The notes under the pieces: model-generated
Database searches by the model: none
Seen by the model: only the letters and a program-made list of their open reading frames with translations
What the model was told of the DNA's origin: nothing
Program-made: the position numbers and the translations under genes
From: Wenzhouxiangellaceae bacterium
GTDB taxonomy: Bacteria; Pseudomonadota; Gammaproteobacteria; Xanthomonadales; Wenzhouxiangellaceae
NCBI GenBank assembly: GCA_007135395.1
Contig: SLIZ01000009.1
Coordinates: 1 to 38,150, forward strand
Length of the DNA: 38,150 bases
Direction: 5' to 3'
Shown here: positions 8,585 to 15,791 of the stretch, one piece after another
Layout of the letters: each line of letters begins with the position of its first letter
Numbering within the stretch: the stretch's first letter is position 1

Positions 8585-8622
8585 GTCGTGAATGAAAACT
8601 CAATCCGAGGAGCAAGAGCAAG

Positions 8623-9594
8623 ATGATCAAGAAACTGCTAGTAACCGGCCTTCTGGCTGCAGGCATGACCACCGGCGCGATGGCCCAGACCGTGGAAGTC
8701 GATCCGGACCTGCCCGAGTACGAGCCGGTTTCCGGGATTTCCGGCAACCTGTCTTCCATCGGGTCCGACACCCTCAACAACCTCATGACCCTGTGGGCCG
8801 AGGAGTTCCAGCGAATCTACCCGAACGTCAACGTCCAGATCCAGGGCGCCGGCACCTCCACGGCGCCGCCGGCCATGGCCGAGGGCACGGCCAATTTCGG
8901 ACCCATGAGCCGCATGCCACGGGACAGCGAACAGGCGGCCTTCGAGGAGCGCCACGGCTTCCCCATGACCGTTGTGGGAGTGGGAATCGACACCATCGCC
9001 GTATTCGTCAATCGGGATAACCCCATCGAAGGCCTGTCGATCGAGCAGGTGGATGCGATCTTTACCGAAACCCGGCGCTGTGGCCATGGTGAAGACATCA
9101 CCCGCTGGGGCCAGGTCGGCCTGGATGGATCCTGGGCAAACCGGGACTTTACCCTGTACAGCCGCAATGCCGTATCCGGAACCTATGGCTACTTTCGCCA
9201 GCACGCCCTTTGTGACGGAGACTTCCGGAATGCCATCAACGAACAGCCCGGTTCGGCTTCCGTGGTCCAGGGAGTGAGCGAGTCCATCAACGGTATTGGC
9301 TACTCCGGTATTGGCTATCAGACTTCCGGTGTGCGGGCCATCCCCCTGGCCGCCGATCACGGCGGGGAGTATGTAGAGCCCAATGCCGAGACGGCCGCTG
9401 ATGGAAGCTATCCGCTGGCAAGGTTCTTGTACGTGGCCGTGAACAAGCACCCGAACCGGGAGCTGGATCCGCTCGAGCGGGAGTTCATGCGCCTGGTTCT
9501 TTCCCAGCAGGGACAAGAGGTTGTAGTTCGGGACGGGTACATTCCGCTGCCGGCTTCGGCGGCCGAACGCTTCCGGTCTGAACTCGGTCTGTAG
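8623..9594 (+). CDS. pstS: Periplasmic phosphate-binding protein PstS
   Basis: Substrate-binding protein of the high-affinity phosphate ABC importer, 323 residues. A signal peptide (1-22) ends at AMA-QT. The mature protein has the PstS-type phosphate-binding segments: GSDTLNN (about 48-54), GAGTSTAPP (about 76-84), GPMSRMPRDSE and SRNAVSGTYGYF. The N-terminal GSDT motif places it in the PstS group that goes with long PstC/PstA subunits rather than close to E. coli PstS; this grouping is by eye. The ATG at 8623 follows a GAGGAGC ribosome site. An intrinsic terminator downstream separates it from pstC, so pstS can be made in excess. Confidence 0.93.
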   Translation: MIKKLLVTGLLAAGMTTGAMAQTVEVDPDLPEYEPVSGISGNLSSIGSDTLNNLMTLWAEEFQRIYPNVNVQIQGAGTSTAPPAMAEGTANFGPMSRMPRDSEQAAFEERHGFPMTVVGVGIDTIAVFVNRDNPIEGLSIEQVDAIFTETRRCGHGEDITRWGQVGLDGSWANRDFTLYSRNAVSGTYGYFRQHALCDGDFRNAINEQPGSASVVQGVSESINGIGYSGIGYQTSGVRAIPLAADHGGEYVEPNAETAADGSYPLARFLYVAVNKHPNRELDPLEREFMRLVLSQQGQEVVVRDGYIPLPASAAERFRSELGL

Positions 9595-9631
9595 GCAGGG
9601 ATTGACCCGGCCGGGGGCTCTCCCGAGACCG

Positions 9632-9649
9632 GTGTAACAAACCTGTAAC
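9632..9649 (+). promoter_or_regulatory. Pho-box-like repeat before the pstS terminator
   Basis: GTGTAAC (9632-9638), AAAC, CTGTAAC (9643-9649) give two good half-sites at 11-base spacing. At the -10 position (9660-9665) lies terminator sequence with no promoter match, so this box probably does not drive a promoter by itself. Confidence 0.5.
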
Positions 9650-9652
9650 AGA

Positions 9653-9676
9653 GGCCCGCTCCGGCGGGCCTTTTTT
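9653..9676 (+). terminator. Intrinsic terminator after pstS
   Basis: GGCCCGC (9653-9659) pairs with GCGGGCC (9664-9670), loop TCCG, followed by TTTTTT (9671-9676). It is a textbook rho-independent terminator 58 bases after the pstS stop. Partial readthrough would give a pstS-heavy ratio over pstCAB. Confidence 0.92.
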
Positions 9677-9710
9677 ACGCCTGCGGCCTTGCGGGATATG
9701 CCTTTCCTGT

Positions 9711-9744
9711 CTGTAACGAGTCTGTAATACATGCCGCCTAGACT
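9711..9744 (+). promoter_or_regulatory. Pho box and -10 element upstream of pstC
   Basis: CTGTAAC (9711-9717), GAGT, CTGTAAT (9722-9728) form a clear Pho box. TAGACT (9739-9744) starts exactly 10 bases later. The predicted transcript begins near 9751, about 40 bases before the pstC ATG, so pstCAB-phoU has its own PhoB-dependent promoter besides readthrough from pstS. Confidence 0.78.
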
Positions 9745-9789
9745 ATCCGCGTTCGCTGGTCTGACCGGCCTTGAAGGAGCACCTGATCC

Positions 9790-12087
9790 ATGGAGTCCAC
9801 CGACACACCCGGCGCCAAGTCTTCCAGGGTGAATTCCGGGGCCGTTCTTCCCGGACGGGAAGCTCGCCGTCGATTGCGCAAGGTCCGGATGGGCAAGGAC
9901 GTTCTCACGCGCCTGCTGGTCAGCATTGCCGGCTATGGAGTGGTCATTTCCCTGGCCCTGATCTTCATATTCCTGTTTGCCGAGGTGCTACCCATCCTGC
10001 GGGGCGCCAACCTGGAGTCGCCTACGTCCTACAGTAATCCCGGGCCGGCGGTGGAGACCCGCTACATTGCCACCGAGCGCTACCAGGAATCGGCTGTTCG
10101 ATTCAGTGCCGACGGCCAGGTGAACTTCTTTGATCCCCGGTCCGGGGAGGCACAGCTGGAAGAACAGGTCGGGATTCCGGAAACAGCAACGGTTCGTAGT
10201 TTTGCCTTTGCCGAGCCACGAACCCGGCTGGTGGCCTATGGGCTGTCGGATGGCACGGTTGCCGTAGCCCGGCACGAATACGCACTGACCTATCCCGATG
10301 ACGTTCGGCTGGTAACCCCGAAGCTGGAAAAGCCTCTTGGCGAGGATCCGGTGGTCCTGGACGATGAAGGGCAGCCCATCGAGGTGCTGGCCGTGCAGGA
10401 AAGTGCCCGTGGAACGACCGTTGCCGGGTATACCGCCGATGGCAGAATGCTCATGGCCCGCTACGAGGCCCGGCGGTCCATGATGACCGGGGAAACCGAG
10501 CTGACACGCACGGTTCATGAGCTGCCAGCCCCGCCGTCAGTGCCTACCCGGATTCTGGTGGACACCACCATGCGCAACCTGCTGGTGGGTGACGCCCAGG
10601 GATTCCTGCACTACTACGACATCAGTCAGCCCGACCAGGCGGTGATCCGGGACAGCAAGCGGGTCATCGAGGGAGATATGGTCAGCGTGACCGCCATGGA
10701 GTTTCTCCTCGGGTCGGTGTCGGTAATCGTGGGCGGCTCCGAGGGCAGTGTGAGTCAGTATTTTCTGGTTCGTGGCGATGACAATATCGGGCGAATCACA
10801 AGAATCCGGGAGTTCGAGCGTCATCCGGATTCGATCACCACCATCTTTCCCGAGTATTCCCGAAAGGGTTTTGTTGCAGGTGATGCTGGCGGAAACGTGG
10901 GAATTCACTATGGCACTTCGGCGCGCACCCTGAAGATCGAAAACGTCAGCGAAAATCCGATCGCCAATCTGACCGTCAGTCCGAGAAACAACGGGATTCT
11001 ATATACCGACGGGACCGGGCAGATGCACCATGCAGAACTGTGGAACCGCCATCCCGAGGTCTCGATGAAAGCCCTTTGGAACAAGGTCTGGTACGAGGGC
11101 CGTTCCCAGCCGGACTACGTGTGGCAGTCGTCCTCGGCAACTGACGAGTTCGAACCCAAGTTTTCCCTGGTTCCGCTGACCGTGGGCACCCTGAAGGCGG
11201 CTTTCTACGCCATGCTGTTCGCGATGCCACTTGCCATATTCGGCGCCATTTACACCGCCTACTTCATGAGCCCGAAAATGCGGGGCATGGTCAAGCCCAC
11301 CATTGAGGTCATGGAGGCTTTGCCAACCGTAATCCTCGGGTTCCTTGCGGGTTTGTGGATGGCACCGTTCCTGGAAAATCACCTGCCATCGGTGTTTACG
11401 GTATTGATCATGATGCCCCTTGCCATGCTGGCCATGGCCTGGTTATGGCGTTTTCGCCCGGCATGGATAAAGCATCACATTCCGCCCGGGTGGGAGGCTG
11501 CCATCCTGATACCGGTAGTGCTGGTCGTGGGATGGTTTGCAGTATGGTCTTCGCCCTTGATCGAGGTAGCATTTTTCGACGGCAACATGCGCCAGTGGCT
11601 GACCGATGTAGGTATTACCTACGACCAGCGCAACGCCCTTGTTGTGGGGGTGGCCATGGGTTTTGCAGTCATTCCGACGATCTTCTCCATCGCAGAGGAC
11701 GCGGTCTTCAACGTGCCGAAGCACTTGACCCAGGGATCTCTTGCCCTGGGCGCCACGCCCTGGCAGACGGTTATCGGTGTCGTGTTGCTGACCGCCAGCC
11801 CGGGAATCTTCTCGGCGGTAATGATCGGCTTTGGCAGGGCCGTGGGGGAAACCATGATCGTGCTTATGGCAACCGGAAACTCACCGGTGGTCAACTTCAA
11901 TATCTTCGAGGGTATGCGGACCCTGTCGGCCAACATCGCCGTGGAAATGCCGGAGGCCGCCGTGGGGGGCAGTCATTACCGGCTGCTTTTCCTGGCTGCG
12001 CTGGTGCTTTTCGGCTTCACATTCATCCTGAACACGCTGGCTGAAGTGGTGCGCCAGCGGTTGCGCGCCAAGTACAGCTCGCTGTGA
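9790..12087 (+). CDS. pstC: Phosphate ABC transporter permease PstC, long form
   Basis: Inner-membrane permease subunit of the phosphate importer. At 765 residues it is more than twice the E. coli protein (about 320). After a basic N-terminus there is one membrane segment (about 43-67), then a periplasmic region of about 370 residues (about 75-445) made of short repeated beta-rich units that look like a beta-propeller, and finally the permease core (about 465-760) with several membrane segments. The core holds the EAA-type ATPase-contact loop LTQGSLALGATPWQTV. Long PstC proteins occur in other gammaproteobacteria (family knowledge). Start is the ATG at 9790; pstA overlaps its stop by 4 bases. 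Confidence 0.92.
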   Translation: MESTDTPGAKSSRVNSGAVLPGREARRRLRKVRMGKDVLTRLLVSIAGYGVVISLALIFIFLFAEVLPILRGANLESPTSYSNPGPAVETRYIATERYQESAVRFSADGQVNFFDPRSGEAQLEEQVGIPETATVRSFAFAEPRTRLVAYGLSDGTVAVARHEYALTYPDDVRLVTPKLEKPLGEDPVVLDDEGQPIEVLAVQESARGTTVAGYTADGRMLMARYEARRSMMTGETELTRTVHELPAPPSVPTRILVDTTMRNLLVGDAQGFLHYYDISQPDQAVIRDSKRVIEGDMVSVTAMEFLLGSVSVIVGGSEGSVSQYFLVRGDDNIGRITRIREFERHPDSITTIFPEYSRKGFVAGDAGGNVGIHYGTSARTLKIENVSENPIANLTVSPRNNGILYTDGTGQMHHAELWNRHPEVSMKALWNKVWYEGRSQPDYVWQSSSATDEFEPKFSLVPLTVGTLKAAFYAMLFAMPLAIFGAIYTAYFMSPKMRGMVKPTIEVMEALPTVILGFLAGLWMAPFLENHLPSVFTVLIMMPLAMLAMAWLWRFRPAWIKHHIPPGWEAAILIPVVLVVGWFAVWSSPLIEVAFFDGNMRQWLTDVGITYDQRNALVVGVAMGFAVIPTIFSIAEDAVFNVPKHLTQGSLALGATPWQTVIGVVLLTASPGIFSAVMIGFGRAVGETMIVLMATGNSPVVNFNIFEGMRTLSANIAVEMPEAAVGGSHYRLLFLAALVLFGFTFILNTLAEVVRQRLRAKYSSL

Positions 12088-13784
12088 GTGCAAAAATGAG
12101 CAAGGATAAGGCAACAGGAAATATACGAACCTGGTTCAAGGGCGGGGATCCGTGGATCTGGCTGATCGGTGGTGCCGTCAGCATCAGCGTCGTCATGGTA
12201 CTGGGGTTGCTGTTACTCATCGCTGCAAGGGGGTTGGGGCACTTCTGGCAGCCTCCCATTGTGGAGACCTACAACACCCAGGGTGCCCAGGTGGAGCGGG
12301 TGCTCGGAACCATCCGGCAATCCGAGACGGTCACTGCCCAGTCAGTACGCGAGGCGGGTTACGAGGTGCCCCTCGAACAGGAACTGGTGACCCGCTATCT
12401 GTTCAAGCTGGGCAACCGGGATATCACCGGCAGTGATTTCCAGTGGTATATCGCCGATAACCTGCAGGAGTTCCGCTATCCGGAAACCGCCGTTCAGCTC
12501 GAGCGACGGGAATGGGGAGATTTCTTCGGCTACCTGTTGCGGGTCAAGGAAGCGGGGGAAACGGTCGCCGAAGGCGACCAGGCCTTTGAGGTCCTCCAGG
12601 AAAGGCTGGACCGGAGCAATGATCTGGCTCGCCAGGCTATCCACCTGGAACGCTATGATATCGGCGCGCTCAATCGGAGTATCGAGCAGGCCAGGCTGGA
12701 ACGGCGTCGGATCGAAATGATCGATGCCCTGGATGGGGCGGAAAGGCAGACGCAATTCGATGAAATCGAGGCCCGGGTAGCCGGGTACAACGCCGAGTAC
12801 GAGGTGTTGCGCCAGGAACTGGAGGAATTGCGACGATCGGCCCGGCGCGACAGCCTGGTTGCCGAAACCTCCGGTGGTCGGGAAGTCGAGATCGTTCTGG
12901 CCGATGTGGTGCGTGCATCGGCTGCCAACCAGATGTCGACCGGTGACAAGATCGTGGAGTATGGCCATCGATTCTGGGACTTCATGAGCGGCTATCCCCG
13001 GGAAGCCAACACCGAAGGCGGTATCTTCCCTGCAATCTTCGGCACAGTGATCATGGTGCTGATCATGTCGGTGGTGGTCACGCCCTTCGGGGTTCTGGCA
13101 GCCATCTACCTGCGCGAGTATGCCAAGCAAGGCCCCATTACCCGAATCGTGCGAATCTCGGTCAATAACCTGGCCGGGGTCCCTTCCATCGTGTTCGGTG
13201 TTTTCGGGCTTGGTTTCTTTGTCTATTTTCTGGGGGGCAATATCGACCAGTTGTTCTATCCCGAAGCCCTGCCTGCGCCAACCTTCGGCTCACCGGCACT
13301 TATCTGGGCCTCGCTGACCCTTGCCTTGCTGACCCTGCCGGTGGTCATCGTGTCCACCGAGGAAGGGCTGACCCGGATTCCCAGGAGCCTGCGGGAAGGT
13401 TCCCTGGCACTCGGTGCCACCAAATCCGAAACCCTGTGGAAAGTCATTGTTCCGTTGAGCACTCCGGCCATGATGACCGGCCTGATCCTGGCCGTTGCCC
13501 GGGCAGCCGGTGAAGTGGCCCCGCTGATGCTGGTCGGTGTGGTAAAGCTGGCGCCCAATCTTCCGGTGAGTACAGAGCCACCATTTATCCACCTGGATCA
13601 GCGCATCATGCACCTGGGTTTTCATATCTATGACGTGGGCTTCCAGAGCCCGAACGTGGAAGCAGCCCGTCCTCTGGTCTACGCTACAGCCCTTGTGCTG
13701 GTGATGCTGATTCTTGTGCTCAACCTGACAGCGATTGCCATTCGCAACAGGCTCAGGGAAAAATACAAGAGCGCGGGGGAGTGA
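12084..13784 (+). CDS. pstA: Phosphate ABC transporter permease PstA, long form
   Basis: Second permease subunit of the phosphate importer, 566 residues against about 296 in E. coli. An N-terminal membrane segment (about 25-47) is followed by an extra region of about 240 residues with a strongly charged, Glu/Arg-rich helical stretch (about 170-265) likely to form a coiled coil. The permease core (about 310-555) has multiple membrane segments and the loop LREGSLALGATKSETLW that contacts PstB. The GTG at 12084 overlaps the pstC stop (GTGA); an ATG at 12096, four codons later, is an alternative start. Translational coupling to pstC is likely. Confidence 0.92.
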   Translation: MSAKMSKDKATGNIRTWFKGGDPWIWLIGGAVSISVVMVLGLLLLIAARGLGHFWQPPIVETYNTQGAQVERVLGTIRQSETVTAQSVREAGYEVPLEQELVTRYLFKLGNRDITGSDFQWYIADNLQEFRYPETAVQLERREWGDFFGYLLRVKEAGETVAEGDQAFEVLQERLDRSNDLARQAIHLERYDIGALNRSIEQARLERRRIEMIDALDGAERQTQFDEIEARVAGYNAEYEVLRQELEELRRSARRDSLVAETSGGREVEIVLADVVRASAANQMSTGDKIVEYGHRFWDFMSGYPREANTEGGIFPAIFGTVIMVLIMSVVVTPFGVLAAIYLREYAKQGPITRIVRISVNNLAGVPSIVFGVFGLGFFVYFLGGNIDQLFYPEALPAPTFGSPALIWASLTLALLTLPVVIVSTEEGLTRIPRSLREGSLALGATKSETLWKVIVPLSTPAMMTGLILAVARAAGEVAPLMLVGVVKLAPNLPVSTEPPFIHLDQRIMHLGFHIYDVGFQSPNVEAARPLVYATALVLVMLILVLNLTAIAIRNRLREKYKSAGE

Positions 13785-13788
13785 TTTG

Positions 13789-13878
13789 ATGGAACTGATC
13801 GATTTTGTAATCCGAAATGAAACATTGTCCCGGCATGCATCCCTCGGGACGTGCCGCCGGGCTGGAGAAAACGTATGA
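13789..13878 (+). CDS. 29-codon ORF linking pstA and pstB
   Basis: An ATG at 13789, five bases after the pstA stop, is preceded by GGGGGAG at good ribosome-site distance. It opens a 29-residue frame ([10 protein letters not shown]...) whose TGA overlaps the pstB ATG in an ATGA arrangement (13875-13878). There is no signal peptide or clear membrane segment. The arrangement fits a coupling or leader peptide that hands ribosomes on to pstB, but pstB also has its own GGAG at 13864-13867. It could be chance; conservation would decide. Confidence 0.4.
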   Translation: MELIDFVIRNETLSRHASLGTCRRAGENV

Positions 13879-14714
13879 ACGAGCAGCAGCAGTCACTTAC
13901 TCATGGAATGGGTGCGGGAATGTTCGAGGGGCGCAAATCAACCCTCAGCCTCAGCCGTGAGGACATCACGATCCAGGTCAAGGATCTGAACCTGTTCTAT
14001 GGAAAGGATCAGGCACTGAAGAATGTCAACCTCCAGATCCCCTCCAAGCGGGTCACGGCCTTCATTGGCCCAAGTGGTTGCGGCAAGTCGACGCTGCTCA
14101 GGTGTTTCAACCGGATGAACGACCTGATCGACATCTGCCGGATTGAAGGCGCGATCGAACTCGAAGGCCGGGAAATTTACGATGCTTCGGTGGATGTTCC
14201 CGAGCTTCGGCGCCGGGTGGGTATGGTGTTCCAGAAGCCGAATCCGTTTCCCAAGTCCATCTATGAGAACATCGCCTACGGGCTTCGCCTGCAAGGCGTC
14301 AAGAGCCGCCGCAAGCTTGATCAGGTGGTTGAGCAGGCACTTCGCCGGGCTGCCTTGTGGGATGAGGTCAAGGACCGGCTGGGGGATAATGCCCTCGGAT
14401 TGTCCGGCGGCCAGCAACAGCGCCTTGTGATAGCCCGTGCCATTGCCATCGAGCCGGAAGTGCTGCTGCTCGACGAACCGGCCAGCGCCCTGGATCCGAT
14501 CTCGACGGCGAAGATCGAGGAACTGATCTACGAACTCAAGGAGGAGTACACCATCATGATCGTGACTCACAACATGCAGCAGGCTGCCCGGGTTTCGGAC
14601 TACACGGCCTACATGTACATGGGCGAAATGATTGAATTCGGTGATACGGTCAAGGTGTTTACCAATCCGAGCCAGAAGGCCACCGAGGATTACATTACCG
14701 GCCGCTACGGCTGA
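13875..14714 (+). CDS. pstB: Phosphate ABC transporter ATP-binding protein PstB
   Basis: Cytoplasmic ATPase that powers the PstCA permease. From the ATG at 13875 the protein has 279 residues, with an N-terminal extension of some 25 residues compared with E. coli PstB (257). Walker A is GPSGCGKST (65-73), the Q-loop lies in VFQKPNPFP, the signature is LSGGQQQR, Walker B is [12 protein letters not shown] and the switch histidine is in IVTHNM. The [18 protein letters not shown] stretch and the [12 protein letters not shown] stretch are typical of PstB. The start is chosen for the GGAG at 13864-13867; a GTG at 13851 is possible but has no ribosome site. phoU follows after 24 bases. Confidence 0.95.
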   Translation: MNEQQQSLTHGMGAGMFEGRKSTLSLSREDITIQVKDLNLFYGKDQALKNVNLQIPSKRVTAFIGPSGCGKSTLLRCFNRMNDLIDICRIEGAIELEGREIYDASVDVPELRRRVGMVFQKPNPFPKSIYENIAYGLRLQGVKSRRKLDQVVEQALRRAALWDEVKDRLGDNALGLSGGQQQRLVIARAIAIEPEVLLLDEPASALDPISTAKIEELIYELKEEYTIMIVTHNMQQAARVSDYTAYMYMGEMIEFGDTVKVFTNPSQKATEDYITGRYG

Positions 14715-14738
14715 TCTGCAAGACAGAGGAGCAGGGCA

Positions 14739-15467
14739 ATGGACAAGCTTTATCTTGATCGGCATATTTCCGGGCAGTTCAACAAGGAACTGGAAGAGCT
14801 GCGTAACAAGGTCATGACCATGGGGGGTATGGTCGAGGAGATGGTTGGCAACGCACTGAAGGCCCTGGAGGACTATGACAGCGAGCTTGCAGCAGCGGTG
14901 GTGGAAGCTGATCAGCAGGTCAACGAGCTGGAAAAGGACATCGACGAGCATGCCAATCTGATCATTGCCCGTCGCCAGCCGGCAGCCAGTGACCTTCGCC
15001 TGGTGATTTCAATCATCAAGACCATCACCGATCTCGAGCGGGTCGGCGACGAAGCCGAGCATATTGGCCGTCTGGTCATTCGCCTGACCGAGGCCGACCG
15101 GCCATCGAGTCATTACCGGGAGCTTATCGGGCTCGGATCCCATGTTCGGACCATGCTTCAGAACGCCCTGGACGGCTTTGCCCGGCTGGTGCCGGAAACA
15201 GCAGTGTACCTGGTCCGTGAAGACAAGAAGGTCGACCAGGAATACGAGTCCATTCTGCGCCAGTACTACAGCTACATGGTCGAGGACCCCAGAAACATCC
15301 GGCGGGTACTCGATGCCATCTGGATCGCCCGGTCCCTGGAGCGAATCGGAGACCACGCAAAGAACATCGGCGAATACACCATCTACCTGGTCGAAGGCAA
15401 GGACATGCGCCATGCCTCCCCTGAGGAGATGGAAAGCCAGTTGAGCGAGGATTCCGACGGCTCGTGA
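14739..15467 (+). CDS. phoU: Phosphate transport accessory and PhoR-modulating protein PhoU
   Basis: Cytoplasmic protein of 242 residues that represses PhoB-PhoR signalling when phosphate is plentiful, through contact with PstB and PhoR. It consists of two three-helix PhoU repeats (about 15-110 and 120-220), each with the E/DxxxD metal-cluster pattern; visible motifs are ARRQPAASDLRLV and IKTITDLERVGDEAEHI in the first and WIARSLERIGDHAKNI in the second. The length matches the family. It is the last canonical gene of the pst operon; a small membrane protein gene follows after 110 bases containing two stem-loops. Confidence 0.95.
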   Translation: MDKLYLDRHISGQFNKELEELRNKVMTMGGMVEEMVGNALKALEDYDSELAAAVVEADQQVNELEKDIDEHANLIIARRQPAASDLRLVISIIKTITDLERVGDEAEHIGRLVIRLTEADRPSSHYRELIGLGSHVRTMLQNALDGFARLVPETAVYLVREDKKVDQEYESILRQYYSYMVEDPRNIRRVLDAIWIARSLERIGDHAKNIGEYTIYLVEGKDMRHASPEEMESQLSEDSDGS

Positions 15468-15510
15468 CCGGGTTTACCGGTCGGCTTTGGGGCGGTCCGA
15501 TAGAGAATTC

Positions 15511-15537
15511 GGGGCTTCTCAGGTTTTGAGAAGGCCT
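15511..15537 (+). other. First stem-loop between phoU and the 51-residue protein
   Basis: CTTCTCA (15515-15521) pairs with TGAGAAG (15527-15533) around loop GGTTT, with extra G-C pairs beyond a mismatch. It is followed by CCTTGTGC, not a T-run, so termination would be weak. Confidence 0.5.
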
Positions 15538-15540
15538 TGT

Positions 15541-15566
15541 GCTTGAATGATTTTCGTCATTCAAGC
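15541..15566 (+). other. Perfect 10-bp inverted repeat abutting the ribosome site of the 51-residue protein
   Basis: GCTTGAATGA (15541-15550) and TCATTCAAGC (15557-15566) are perfect complements around TTTTCG. The AGGAG ribosome site begins at 15567, directly after the stem. It can act as an RNA hairpin that affects ribosome access, or as a dimeric regulator's operator on DNA. Confidence 0.65.
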
Positions 15567-15577
15567 AGGAGACACCC

Positions 15578-15733
15578 ATGCAGGCAACGAATCGCTCCAC
15601 TCAATGGCAGGCCCGCTGGATCAGCGGCCTGCGCTACGCACTTGCAGTTACGGGAAACCTGGCGGGGCTGGCCGCCTGGCTTTTCCTGGGGCTTTGCTGG
15701 CTGTTGGTACTGGCCACCACCCCGATACCCTGA
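15578..15733 (+). CDS. 51-residue single-pass membrane protein downstream of phoU
   Basis: Unrecognised small protein. An ATG at 15578 is preceded by AGGAG (15567-15571) at ideal distance and opens a 51-codon frame ending in TGA at 15731-15733. The first 20 residues are polar and basic (MQATNRSTQWQAR), and about residues 20-47 form one hydrophobic segment rich in Leu, Ala and Trp; the end is TTPIP. This predicts an inner-membrane protein with a cytoplasmic N-terminus by the positive-inside rule. Two hairpins precede it and a good terminator follows, so it is a compact transcription unit or the tail of the pst operon. A role in phosphate transport or sensing is only a guess from position. Confidence 0.6.
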   Translation: MQATNRSTQWQARWISGLRYALAVTGNLAGLAAWLFLGLCWLLVLATTPIP

Positions 15734-15737
15734 GATG

Positions 15738-15776
15738 GCCCCGGGGGTGAAATCTTCGGCCCCGGAGGCTTTTCTC
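15738..15776 (+). terminator. Intrinsic terminator closing the pst-phoU unit
   Basis: GCC plus CCGGGG (15738-15746) pairs with CCCCGG (15760-15765) plus GGC (15767-15769) with one bulged base, followed by TTTTCTC. It lies just after the stop of the 51-residue protein and before the end of the convergent aminotransferase gene. Confidence 0.75.
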
Positions 15777-15791
15777 AATACAAACGGGATA

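Noticed and set aside
13827-13850. Stem GTCCCG/CGGGAC upstream of pstB as a terminator
   Set aside because: Only 6 bp with a 12-base loop and no T-run; it more likely reflects the short ORF's sequence.
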